Numbered from the stretch's first letter, positions 1 to 7,152 are shown. The stretch is 21,082 nucleotides of DNA from Flavobacteriales bacterium (GCA_013002285.1 JABDKJ010000011.1:1-21082); one strand, 5' to 3'. The notes: a model not told the origin generated them from the letters alone. Numbers and translations are program-made.

Positions 1-371
1 TATGTAGGGGCATTCATAGAGGCCATTCCAATTCCTAAACCGCCAATGATCCGAAAGAAGACCAGGAGTGGAACAGATTGAGGAAGGAAAGAGGGGAGTC
101 CGGAACCCCATGCGGAAACAGTGAAGAGGATCGCAGCAATGATCAGTGAATTCCTACGGCCGATCTTCTTACTTATAGGTCCAGCGAAAATGGCGCCAAA
201 GAAACAACCTACAAGGGCGCTTCCTACGACCCAACCCTTCATGGCTGCGTCCAGATCAAAGAACTTAGAGAAATAGAATTGCGTTCCGTTTATGACCCCG
301 GTATCGTATCCAAAAAGTAGTCCTCCCAAGGACGCGACTATGGTAATGAGCAATAGGTAAGATCTGTTCAT
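1..371 (-). CDS. Sugar-porter family MFS transporter, N-terminal fragment
   Basis: Inner-membrane transporter of the major facilitator superfamily, sugar porter branch, which usually imports a monosaccharide with protons. Only the first 123 residues are in the window; the rest lies beyond the left edge. The start is the ATG at 371-369. A first membrane helix carries the GGLLFGYDTGVINGT signature (residues 16-30) typical of XylE/GLUT-like porters. A second helix (about 46-64) leads into the cytoplasmic loop GPISKKIGRR (64-73), the family's basic loop motif. RIIGGLGIGMASMNAPT (107-123) matches the conserved helix 4 region, where R107 opens the helix. Family membership is clear, but the sugar cannot be told. 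The gene has its own upstream region (372-559) with a perfect dyad 23 bases before the start codon, so it may be regulated by its substrate. Confidence 0.93.
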   Translation of the reverse strand, partial: MNRSYLLLITIVASLGGLLFGYDTGVINGTQFYFSKFFDLDAAMKGWVVGSALVGCFFGAIFAGPISKKIGRRNSLIIAAILFTVSAWGSGLPSFLPQSVPLLVFFRIIGGLGIGMASMNAPT

Positions 372-393
372 GAGTGAGATTTAATGATGTTGC

Positions 394-414
394 TTAGTGT
401 TAAAGGAACACTAA
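394..414. promoter_or_regulatory. Perfect inverted repeat upstream of the sugar porter
   Basis: The half-site TTAGTGTT (394-401) is repeated exactly in inverse at 407-414 (AACACTAA), with a 5-base spacer AAAGG. The dyad lies 23 bases upstream of the transporter ATG on the minus strand. It could be an operator for a dimeric repressor or activator, or an 8-bp hairpin in the leader RNA. No regulator gene is in the window, so the role is inferred from symmetry and position only. Confidence 0.45.
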
Positions 415-559
415 TCTACTAAAAAAGAATGAGAAGGGTAGTTACGCTGGATATACTTTTCTACCACTATAGATGATGTCGACCTTCAATGCACGAGATC
501 TGTCTAGTAATTTATCGTGTATATATTTTTTAAAAAAAAATCAGTAGAGTAGGCGAATG

Positions 560-781
560 CTAACAATGATCGTTGCCTTGTTGTTGGGAAGGGCAAGGCA
601 CATCTCCGTATGAGCAGAAAAAGCAGATATTTTCTTCTTTTTTTGGAATTAATACTGACATGCAGCTGTCACAGTCATAAAAGTAGAGACAGGAGTCGAT
701 CGGCATTGTTTCCTTTTTCTTATGTGAACATATGCGACATCTGATGGTTGATCCGAGAATGATCTCTTTTACTTCATTCAT
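560..781 (-). CDS. Small Cys-rich protein, diverged GDCCVxC-family paralogue
   Basis: A 73-residue cysteine-rich protein that aligns along its whole length with the product of 1053-1271. Shared features are CxxC at C15/C18, the ETMP block, C31, CxxC at C37/C40, the CFFCSYG block (C53, C56), C63 and a terminal Cys. It belongs to the family annotated as GDCCVxC domain-containing (seleno)protein, whose function is not established; the paired CxxC motifs suggest metal binding or thiol chemistry. The signature itself is changed here: GDCCVFC in the sister protein reads ENICFFC, so one of the two adjacent cysteines is lost. No signal peptide is visible. A separate 271-base upstream region suggests its own transcription. 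Family assignment is firm because of the sister gene; activity is unknown. Confidence 0.8.
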   Translation of the reverse strand: MNEVKEIILGSTIRCRICSHKKKETMPIDSCLYFYDCDSCMSVLIPKKEENICFFCSYGDVPCPSQQQGNDHC

Positions 782-843
782 GTGACTTTCTTCTAGTGAT
801 AATTACCTATTCTCATAGGTGTATGATCGTTGCTAATAAAGCC

Positions 844-859
844 CACTTTGATCAAAGTG
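844..859. promoter_or_regulatory. 16-bp perfect palindrome between the GDCCVxC genes
   Basis: CACTTTGATCAAAGTG is its own reverse complement with no spacer, so it is a better fit to a protein-binding site than to an RNA hairpin. It lies 63-78 bases upstream of the start of the diverged GDCCVxC gene (781) and inside the otherwise featureless 782-1052 gap. It may be an operator; no binding protein can be named. Confidence 0.35.
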
Positions 860-1052
860 AGGTTCTCAAACCAGCTTATTTACTGGTACTTCCAGTGAGG
901 ATATAAATTGCAGGAAGTCAACATGACCTGGCCAATTTGGAAGTAATACTCTATGGATCGTTCCATCGAACAATTGCTTTCCATTGCCACTACGGACATT
1001 TTTTTGAAGTTAGGTATTATAAAGTAGGATCTAATGAAAAAGCAAAAGAATT

Positions 1053-1271
1053 TCAACAGCCGTCCTCGCCTTGTTGAATAGGAGGGCACTTCACCGTGCC
1101 ATAAGAACAGAATACACAGCAATCTCCTTCTTTTGGTTGCATAATAGAACCGCAATTTTCACAGCCATAAAAGTACTTGCAGGCATTGGCAGGCATCGTT
1201 TCTGTTTTTTGATGGGCACAGATCGGGCACGTGATGGTAGACTCAAATATGATCGCCTTGATTTTTTCCAT
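1053..1271 (-). CDS. GDCCVxC domain-containing small Cys-rich protein
   Basis: A 72-residue protein with the intact family signature GDCCVFCSYG (residues 49-58) followed by KCPP (61-64). The N-terminal half has a rubredoxin-like pair of CxxC motifs, CPIC (15-18) and CENC (37-40), around ETMP and C31. Family members are known as GDCCVxC domain-containing (seleno)proteins. In some, selenocysteine replaces a Cys of the signature; here all positions are Cys. The cysteine set could hold a zinc or other metal ion, or act as a redox thiol pair. No signal peptide or membrane segment is visible, so a cytoplasmic location is likely. It stands upstream of its diverged paralogue in the same orientation, which indicates a tandem duplication. 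The biochemical role is not established. Confidence 0.88.
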   Translation of the reverse strand: MEKIKAIIFESTITCPICAHQKTETMPANACKYFYGCENCGSIMQPKEGDCCVFCSYGTVKCPPIQQGEDGC

Positions 1272-1552
1272 GTTTCTATTCTTGTTTAAAAACTAATGCT
1301 TGTTCCCCACAGCACATTTTCCACAACAAATAAAAATGGATGCTTCTTATGCATTACATCATTCAGATCTTAAACTGCAGAATTGTAATCGATAAAAAAG
1401 CTTTAACACGTATTTTTAAAGTGAAAGCTGATATTTCCTTGGCATGCTTCCTTGCTTTCGTATGTCACTGGGACATTTCCTAAGATAAGAAATAAATTCC
1501 ACTCATCGACCAAGGTTGGGAACTCTTTAGACGAAAGTGAATTTAAGAGCGC

Positions 1553-2539
1553 TTAAAAAGGCAAATTCTCCAGATCTACATTGCCACCACTTATGATAAT
1601 GCCGATCTTCTTTCCTTGAAATTTTTCTTTTTGTTTCAAAAGTGCAGCAAAAGGCACGGCTGCGGATGGTTCTATGATGATCTTCATTCTTTGCCAAATG
1701 GTTTTCATGGCATCTATGATCTCTTGTTCTTCTACTTCAATGATGTCTTCTACCAATTCCTGAATGATGGGAAAGTTGTTTTCACCGAGCTGTGTCTTGA
1801 GTCCATCTGCAATGGTGTTGGTGCTTTCATTGCTTTCTATCTTTCCGCTTTTTAATGAGCGAGCAGCATCGTTCACTTCTCGCGGTTCTCCCGCAATTAC
1901 TTTACAGTCCTTCCCATAATGATGGGCAGCTAATGCAGTGCCAGCCAAAAGACCACCACCACCCACGGGTGTCATTATGTATTCGAGATCGGGAACATCA
2001 TCCAGCAATTCTATCGCTGCTGTTCCTTGGCCTAAGATCACTTCCATTTGGTCTGAAGGATGCAGGAACGTCCCTCCGGTTTTTTCAACGATCTCATCTG
2101 CTTTGTCTTCACGAGCTTGTGGGTTGGCATCACAGAAAAGGACTTTTCCTCCATAGCCTTTCACGGCTTTCACTTTTACACTGGGTGCGTCTTCCGGCAT
2201 GACAATGGTCGTTTTTACGCCTAAAGTCTTCCCTGCCAAAGCTACAGCCTGAGCGAAATTTCCTGAAGAGTGGGTGACCACTCCTTTTTCCCTTTCATGC
2301 AAAGGCAATTGCAACATGGCATTTGTAGCTCCCCTCATTTTGAATGCGCCCATGCGCTGGAAATTCTCACATTTGAAATAGATCTCCGCTCCGCTTATGT
2401 CGTTAATGGAACGCGATGAAAGTACAGGCGTTCTGTGCACATAGGGTTCTATGCGATCAGCTGTTTTTCTTAGTTCTTTTTTTGTTGGGAGTGACACGCG
2501 ACTAAAATAGGTCTTTATGCCGATAAGATCCTTCTGCAA
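1553..2539 (-). CDS. PLP-dependent serine racemase / threonine dehydratase family enzyme
   Basis: Fold type II PLP enzyme of the serine/threonine dehydratase group, which either beta-eliminates L-Ser, L-Thr or hydroxyaspartate to a 2-oxo acid and ammonia, or racemises serine. The PLP lysine is K67 in KCENFQRMGAFKMRGA. SSGN (91-94) contacts the cofactor, and S92 aligns with the re-face base Ser84 of mammalian serine racemase. GGGG (193-196) is the phosphate-binding loop and SGGNVDL (317-323) the pyridine-nitrogen loop. E218 and D224, with V222 between, match the spacing of the racemase divalent-metal site (E210/A214/D216). At 328 residues it has the length of single-domain enzymes and lacks the ACT regulatory domain of IlvA. 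The start overlaps the upstream dinB-like gene by 25 bases; no other Met lies in the first 60 residues. It is the last gene of the operon. Racemase versus dehydratase is undecided. Confidence 0.92.
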   Translation of the reverse strand: MQKDLIGIKTYFSRVSLPTKKELRKTADRIEPYVHRTPVLSSRSINDISGAEIYFKCENFQRMGAFKMRGATNAMLQLPLHEREKGVVTHSSGNFAQAVALAGKTLGVKTTIVMPEDAPSVKVKAVKGYGGKVLFCDANPQAREDKADEIVEKTGGTFLHPSDQMEVILGQGTAAIELLDDVPDLEYIMTPVGGGGLLAGTALAAHHYGKDCKVIAGEPREVNDAARSLKSGKIESNESTNTIADGLKTQLGENNFPIIQELVEDIIEVEEQEIIDAMKTIWQRMKIIIEPSAAVPFAALLKQKEKFQGKKIGIIISGGNVDLENLPF

Positions 2540-2958
2540 TAGTTTATTTGGCCTAAATGGTAATTGAGGTGGCCATGTAAATTGATCAAGAAAAAACCCG
2601 TTTTCATTTTTTTACCAAAGACCTCAAGCGGATAATCTGCTTGTAGATCTTCATCGCTTAATCTGTCCAGGGTATCAAGCACATCTTTCTTAGTCCTTGC
2701 GATCTCTGCCAGTAATTCATCCTTTCGCAGTCTTCCATTGAATTCGATCTCTCTTTCACGAACATATCCCGTTTGCCCAAGGACTGCTCCAAAGAAGTGT
2801 AACAGGTTCCCTGCTATGTGCATTACAAGGTTACCTGGAGTGTTTGTGATATTTCCAGAAAGATCCCAGAGTTCACTTTCATTTTCAAATGCATTGATCT
2901 CTTTTTCTACTTTTTCGAGATCTCTTGTATAAAGTTCTTTTAAGCTTTCCCTGATCAA
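2515..2958 (-). CDS. DinB-fold (DinB/DUF1572-like) family protein
   Basis: A 147-residue, mostly helical protein of the DinB-like four-helix bundle superfamily. Members carry a three-histidine metal site and include thiol-dependent transferases as well as many uncharacterised stress proteins. Here H47 in the second helix (NLVMHIAGNLLHFFG) and the HxxxH pair H130/H134 in the last helix (LHGHLNYHLGQINYCRR) give the expected triad. The family has nothing to do with DNA polymerase IV, despite the name. The ATG overlaps the msrA stop by 4 bases and its own end overlaps the next gene by 25, so all three are almost certainly translated from one message. The neighbouring repair enzyme fits an oxidative-stress role, but this is inference; substrate and reaction are unknown. 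Confidence 0.85.
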   Translation of the reverse strand: MIRESLKELYTRDLEKVEKEINAFENESELWDLSGNITNTPGNLVMHIAGNLLHFFGAVLGQTGYVREREIEFNGRLRKDELLAEIARTKKDVLDTLDRLSDEDLQADYPLEVFGKKMKTGFFLINLHGHLNYHLGQINYCRRILSA

Positions 2959-3623
2959 TGTCCTACCTTTAATAATTCTGGAAATGCTTTTTTGAATTTA
3001 TTCAGCCTCGGAATGGATACCTGTCTCACATAAGGATGGTCTGGATTTAAGCGCTCAAAGTTTTGGTGGTACTCTTCTGCCGGATAGAATTTCTTAAGCA
3101 TTGCGATCTCTGTAGCAATAGGCTTGGTATACATCTCACTACTCATGATCTCTTCCTTGAATGCTTCTGCGATCTTTCGTTCTTCTTCGTTCTGATAAAA
3201 AATGGCAGATCTATACTGCGTTCCAAAGTCCGGAGCCTGACCATTTACCGTAGTTGGGTCATGTGATCCGTAAAAGACTTTTACCAAAGTCCTATATGAA
3301 ACGCGTTCTGGATCATAATAGACTTCCACTGCTTCGCAGTGGCCTGTTTGGCCCGTCCCAATACTTTCATAAGTCGGGTTTTTGGTGTTTCCGCCTGCAT
3401 ATCCGGAAATGGCTTCTTCAACTCCTTCAACACTTTCAAATACGGCTTCTACACACCAAAAGCATCCACTAGCGAAATAAGCTTTACTCAAGCCTTGGAG
3501 GTCTGCAGGCACTATGCTATCTTTTTTTATACTGTCAACATGATCTGAACTTTTGAAGGCACAGCTTGCCAAGAGCCCCAAAGCTAGAAGGATGATGGTT
3601 AAACTTTTCATTGTGTTGTTCAT
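2955..3623 (-). CDS. msrA: Peptide methionine sulfoxide reductase MsrA, lipoprotein form
   Basis: Reduces the S-epimer of methionine sulfoxide in proteins. The catalytic motif GCFWC (53-57) has the nucleophile at C54. Other family blocks are GYAGG (74-78), YESIGTGQTGHCEAVEVYYDP, the FYGSHDPTT segment, GTQYRSAIFY and AEEYHQNF. The N-terminus is a lipoprotein signal: MNNTMK, a hydrophobic stretch, then LLASC with lipidation at C21. The enzyme is therefore expected on the periplasmic face or outer membrane rather than in the cytosol. No cysteine follows C96, so the C-terminal resolving cysteines of E. coli-type MsrA are missing; C57, C96 or an external thiol must regenerate C54. It is the first gene of the overlapping msrA, dinB-like, PLP-enzyme operon. 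No fused MsrB domain is present. Confidence 0.95.
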   Translation of the reverse strand: MNNTMKSLTIILLALGLLASCAFKSSDHVDSIKKDSIVPADLQGLSKAYFASGCFWCVEAVFESVEGVEEAISGYAGGNTKNPTYESIGTGQTGHCEAVEVYYDPERVSYRTLVKVFYGSHDPTTVNGQAPDFGTQYRSAIFYQNEEERKIAEAFKEEIMSSEMYTKPIATEIAMLKKFYPAEEYHQNFERLNPDHPYVRQVSIPRLNKFKKAFPELLKVGH

Positions 3624-3690
3624 AAGAACTCTAAAGTTAATTCAGAAATATCACAAGAATACAACGCTTTCATAAAAGAATTGTTTTTTA

Positions 3691-3718
3691 CCTTCCTGCA
3701 TTTTAAAGTGCAGGAAGG
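3691..3718. terminator. Hairpin downstream of the nitroreductase gene
   Basis: CCTTCCTGCA (3691-3700) pairs perfectly with TGCAGGAAGG (3709-3718) across an 8-base loop, 13 bases past the nitroreductase stop. It lies between that gene and the msrA start. No U-tract follows in the minus direction (the next bases read TAAAAAACAA), so it is not a canonical intrinsic terminator. It could end the nitroreductase message, protect its 3' end, or bind a regulator of msrA. Confidence 0.5.
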
Positions 3719-3731
3719 CTGTGTAATGTCA

Positions 3732-4361
3732 TTAAATTTCTGTGATCAGGTTTTCTCTGCTTTTTCTGACTTTTTTAAGACCTACCAGCCAGTCATTTTC
3801 AGCATCTCTATAACCTACAGGAAGCATAACACAACTTCTCAGTCCTTTCTCCCTTAAGCCTAGGATCTCATCGAGTGCTGCTGGATCAAAACCCTCTAAG
3901 GGAGTGCTGTCAAGTTCTTCAAATGCCGCAGCTGCTATTGCTTGAGAAAAAGCAATATAAGCCTGTTTCGCTGCATGGTTGAAATTTTCTTCCGGATCTT
4001 TTTGAGGATAACTCTTTAGCAACATTTGGCGATAATTCTCCCATCCTTCGTTCTTGAAGCCTCTGATCGTATTTGTCAGATCGAATTGCTTGTTAATTCT
4101 ATCAGCAGTGTAAGTGTCCCAAGCAGCAAACACGAATAAATGTGAACAATCTGTTATCACCGACTGGTTCCAGGAGATCGGCTTAATCTTTTCTTTTGTT
4201 TCTTGATCCGTAATTATGATGACTTCAAAGGGCTGTAATCCGCTAGAAGTTGGTGCAAGAGATATTGCTTTAATAATATTTTCAATTTTTTCTTGTGGTA
4301 CTTTTTGGCCGTTCATGGCCTTTGTAGCATAACGCCAATTCAATTTATTTAATAATTCCAT
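3732..4361 (-). CDS. Nitroreductase family NAD(P)H-dependent FMN oxidoreductase
   Basis: Homodimeric flavoenzyme of the NfsB/nitroreductase superfamily, using NAD(P)H to reduce nitro compounds, quinones or similar acceptors in the cytosol. With the chosen start the protein has 209 residues, the normal length. It begins MELLNKLNWRYATKAMNG, where RYATKAM is the usual FMN-phosphate-binding start. LAPTSSGLQPFEVIII follows, then the central helical insert and GLRSCVMLPVGYRD before the C-terminus, which holds the second FMN contact region. The open frame continues 20 codons upstream to an ATG at 4421, but that extension (rich in His, Lys and Met) has no family counterpart, so 4361 is preferred. The gene is divergent from the small Cys-rich gene at 4609 and is followed by a hairpin. 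The natural substrate cannot be read from sequence. Confidence 0.9.
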   Translation of the reverse strand: MELLNKLNWRYATKAMNGQKVPQEKIENIIKAISLAPTSSGLQPFEVIIITDQETKEKIKPISWNQSVITDCSHLFVFAAWDTYTADRINKQFDLTNTIRGFKNEGWENYRQMLLKSYPQKDPEENFNHAAKQAYIAFSQAIAAAAFEELDSTPLEGFDPAALDEILGLREKGLRSCVMLPVGYRDAENDWLVGLKKVRKSRENLITEI

Positions 4362-4547
4362 GTTTGTTTTTATCGATTTATGTTTATGGTCTAACATCAT
4401 GTCATATGATGAGGCATGCAAAAGAGCTGGTGCCCGATTTTATTATTCAACTTTCAGAATTTTTCAAAGGTCCTTAAAATTTCTCTGCTCATTATGCCCT
4501 AGCATTCACAACGTAGGACCTAAACACATTCAATAGAGATTTGTTTT

Positions 4548-4563
4548 TAGCATGTTCATGCTA
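4548..4563. promoter_or_regulatory. Inverted repeat in the nitroreductase / Cys-rich peptide divergent region
   Basis: TAGCATG (4548-4554) and CATGCTA (4557-4563) form a perfect 7-bp dyad around TT. The site lies 45 bases before the plus-strand small gene and about 190 bases before the nitroreductase start. A TTTG element at 4540-4544 is nearby, but no convincing TAnnTTTG element of the Bacteroidota promoter follows. An operator shared by both genes is possible but unproven. Confidence 0.35.
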
Positions 4564-4608
4564 TTTCAATGACAGATCTCGATCCTCACATTTGCACTCA
4601 TCGTGAAA

Positions 4609-4770
4609 ATGGAACACAACAATATTTTTCCTCAAATTGAAATTGAGACCTTCATACCAGAATTGGATCTCAAAAAGAAGAAATGTTGTAAAAAATTCAA
4701 GAAAGGGAAGCGCTGCAAAAAGTGTCCCGCATACGAATTATGCGGAGGTGAGCGTGAAGTTTTCTGTTAG
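4609..4770 (+). CDS. Small Lys/Cys-rich protein (53 aa)
   Basis: A short gene of 53 codons from ATG 4609 to TAG 4768-4770. The product has an acidic, non-cysteine N-terminal part (about residues 1-20), a basic centre and seven cysteines. C26/C27 lie in KKKKCCKKFKKGKRC, C36/C39 form CKKC, and C45 and a terminal C53 follow. CCxKxKKGKRCKxCP-type motifs occur in short unannotated proteins of Bacteroidota; I recall this pattern but know no function. The clustered cysteines suggest metal binding and the basic run possible nucleic-acid contact. The gene is divergent from the nitroreductase and ends 6 bases before the stop of the converging LVIVD gene. An in-frame GTG at 4603 is an alternative start. 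The motif-like pattern, not length, is the argument that it is real. Confidence 0.65.
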   Translation: MEHNNIFPQIEIETFIPELDLKKKKCCKKFKKGKRCKKCPAYELCGGEREVFC

Positions 4771-4776
4771 TCCTAC

Positions 4777-7152
4777 TTATTGTTTTATCACTTGTATCGC
4801 ATTACCGATCTCATTGGCATTCATTATACGAACATGATATAAACCTCTTGTGTATTCTGCGCCTAGTTCGATCATTCCTGCATTATTGTTCAAGCTTCTT
4901 TGCTCTACCAATTGTCCCAAGTTATTGAAGACTTCTAGTCGTGCATTTTCCATTTGGTTCAAAAGATCATATGCCAGTGTAAACCCTTCACTACTTGGAT
5001 TTGGGTATGCATTCATCAATACATTTTCAGCGATCACTTCTATAGAGGAAGGCGTGCCTTCAAATACCTGGAAGTCGTCAACACCACCTTCAGCCAACTG
5101 AGCGAAATCATCACTTGTGGTTGCCAGGAAATGTATCTGCATGTTGGCAGTAGGTGTAATGTGTTCTTCAACATCTATTTCTGAGTATTGCCACTCAATA
5201 GGCGCTAAATCTGCATAAACGATCGAGTCAACAACCGCTGTGTCAACTCCGTTGCTCAATGCCACGAACATCGGAACATCAGTTGGTGATTGAGTAAATT
5301 GATTGAATCCTAAGTACCACAATTCATATGAGATAGATGCATAGTCATAAGAAGTAAGGTCAAATTCAGGTGAACTCAGCAATGTAGAGCCTCCAATAAG
5401 TATAGTGTTGTCTATGACCGTTCCATCTCCCGTAACATAGCATCCTGTTCCTGGATCATCGGAATCTATGCCAGGTGCAATGTCAAATGGAGCACCTCCT
5501 GATAAGCCATTTGGAGGATCAACTAAAACCCATGTTCCTTGAACGGGTGCTTCCGTAAAAGTCCATCCCAGGTCTAAGCTGAATATATCTGAATATCCTG
5601 GTTCTATCTCTATTGTAACACTCGCATTGCTCATGTCAAATGCGTTTTCCAAAACGGTTGTTGAGTAACCCCATTTTCCGCCAATGACATCATATTCTCC
5701 TTCAAAGAACGATGCTATGTTGAAATTTCCAGATGCATCTGCATCTAGTTCATATGTGAAATCTTCATTGAATATTTTCACTTTTGCATCTGCCACGGGA
5801 GTTCCTGTTCCCATTTCTATCACAGTTCCAGAAATGCCGAATGGGACAAGTGGTTGCAATGCAACATCAAGTATGGTGATCACCCCGTTTTCTAAAGTTG
5901 CTGTTACGGTAGCTGGTTCATACCCTCCTTTGGTCACCGTTACATCATAGTCTCCAGAAACGGCATATCCTGTGGCATAAGCGCCATCAAAACCAGACTC
6001 ATCCACTACATTGGTGCCCAAGATCTGAATGTCAGCCCCATTGATGCCAATGCTATTGCTCGCATCTGTAATGTTTCCTTCTAGCCAACATGCATTCACA
6101 TAATTGGGTTCAAGAACATAGAGTCCGGATTGCATATCTGAGATCAATATCAAACCTGATGGCAAGTATGGATAGGCACCCCAAGCTCCACCAAATCCGG
6201 AAACGTTTTGAAGAAATGTGTCAAAATTTCCTACTTCTACAAGGTTGCTCGGGTTAGATCCATCTACCAATATGCACCCATCAGTATAATAAGAAATGAT
6301 CAACCAATCTTCCCAAACGTGAACATTGTGAGGAATAACACCAGTGCCCAAAGTTTCGTAAGGAAGGAAATCATCTAAGTGCTGAATGTCTGAAAGGTCT
6401 GTTATGTCATAGGCTCCAACAGGAGCATCTGAAACTTCATCTGTCGTATAGAGTATTGTTCCGTCATCAGATAACCATGTGTTATGTGTAAACTCTCCAC
6501 TGGTTCCTTGACTACCTAAAAGTATTGTGTTGCTTTTGTCACTTACATCATAAACAGAGAAGACACCTTCATAGATCTCAGAGCTATACATTTTATTGTC
6601 TCTCGCATATACATCATGAGAATAGATGCTGGGGCCTGCCCCAACAAACTCTGGATTTCCAGGATCGGTAAAACAATCTACATAAAGAAGGCCACCATTA
6701 TTCAGGTTTGAACCAGCCAGATATGCATAGCCGAATTCATCTATATAAATGTTGTGTACACTACTCAATGTACCTAACCCGGGAATATTCGGTGTCCAAT
6801 CGTAAAAACTAACGACTGCAGGAAGCCCGGTAAGGTCAATAACCATTACACCATTAGAGGTTTCATTGGTGACATATGCATGCTGTCCCCATGTCTTTAT
6901 ATCTCGCCATGTAGAACAAGCTCCATCTATAAAGGCGACCTCCGTTGGGTCAGATGGATCGGAAAGGTCAACAATTGATACTCCACACTGAATTCCGACT
7001 ATGGCATATTCGGTGCTGTCCGGTGCTACATAGCCCCAAACATCACTCGTTTCCTGAGCATAAGTTACCTGGCCTTGATAAGTGACATTCAGTTGGGAAA
7101 ATGAAATAAAGGCGATGAATATGAAGGAAAGTAGAAATAGAAGTTTTTTCAT
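4777..7152 (-). CDS. Choice-of-anchor B (LVIVD repeat) protein with type A T9SS sorting domain
   Basis: Secreted or surface protein of 791 residues. A signal peptide (MKKLLFLLSFIFIAFISFSQ, 1-20) leads into a beta-propeller-like LVIVD region (about 25-350). Six repeats of the form [VI]xDLSDPSxPxxVGxFD are visible near 60, 104, 157, 201, 248 and 296, which is the choice-of-anchor-B architecture. Two carboxypeptidase-regulatory-like Ig folds follow (about 354-433 and 438-518). A jelly-roll-like module (about 525-700) ends GGVDDFQVFEG, as in MAM/laminin-like binding domains. The tail has NAYPNPSSEGF (714-724) and GLYHVRI, the type A sorting signal that directs export through T9SS and then cleavage. 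A binding or scaffolding role is likely, since no catalytic residues are evident. It lies downstream of the TraB-domain gene in the same direction with an 81-base gap. Confidence 0.9.
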   Translation of the reverse strand: MKKLLFLLSFIFIAFISFSQLNVTYQGQVTYAQETSDVWGYVAPDSTEYAIVGIQCGVSIVDLSDPSDPTEVAFIDGACSTWRDIKTWGQHAYVTNETSNGVMVIDLTGLPAVVSFYDWTPNIPGLGTLSSVHNIYIDEFGYAYLAGSNLNNGGLLYVDCFTDPGNPEFVGAGPSIYSHDVYARDNKMYSSEIYEGVFSVYDVSDKSNTILLGSQGTSGEFTHNTWLSDDGTILYTTDEVSDAPVGAYDITDLSDIQHLDDFLPYETLGTGVIPHNVHVWEDWLIISYYTDGCILVDGSNPSNLVEVGNFDTFLQNVSGFGGAWGAYPYLPSGLILISDMQSGLYVLEPNYVNACWLEGNITDASNSIGINGADIQILGTNVVDESGFDGAYATGYAVSGDYDVTVTKGGYEPATVTATLENGVITILDVALQPLVPFGISGTVIEMGTGTPVADAKVKIFNEDFTYELDADASGNFNIASFFEGEYDVIGGKWGYSTTVLENAFDMSNASVTIEIEPGYSDIFSLDLGWTFTEAPVQGTWVLVDPPNGLSGGAPFDIAPGIDSDDPGTGCYVTGDGTVIDNTILIGGSTLLSSPEFDLTSYDYASISYELWYLGFNQFTQSPTDVPMFVALSNGVDTAVVDSIVYADLAPIEWQYSEIDVEEHITPTANMQIHFLATTSDDFAQLAEGGVDDFQVFEGTPSSIEVIAENVLMNAYPNPSSEGFTLAYDLLNQMENARLEVFNNLGQLVEQRSLNNNAGMIELGAEYTRGLYHVRIMNANEIGNAIQVIKQ

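Noticed and set aside
520..541. T/A homopolymer run after the diverged GDCCVxC gene as an intrinsic terminator
   Set aside because: It gives a T-run in the minus direction but no GC-rich stem precedes it; AT-rich intergenic sequence explains it.
880..1155. 91-codon minus-strand frame spanning the GDCCVxC gene and its downstream gap
   Set aside because: Its first half is the intact GDCCVxC gene read in another frame, and the rest has no recognisable pattern.
1542..1557. TTTAAG/CTTAAA stem at the end of the PLP-enzyme gene as terminator
   Set aside because: Only 6 AT-rich pairs with a 4-base loop overlapping the stop codon, and no T-run follows.
4362..4421. 20-codon N-terminal extension of the nitroreductase
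   Set aside because: It has no counterpart in the family, while the ATG at 4361 gives the standard N-terminus MELLNKLNWRYATKAM.
4637..4837. 66-codon plus-strand frame
   Set aside because: It overlaps the Cys-rich gene at 4609-4770 and the end of the LVIVD gene in the wrong frame; only the 4609 frame shows a motif-like pattern.
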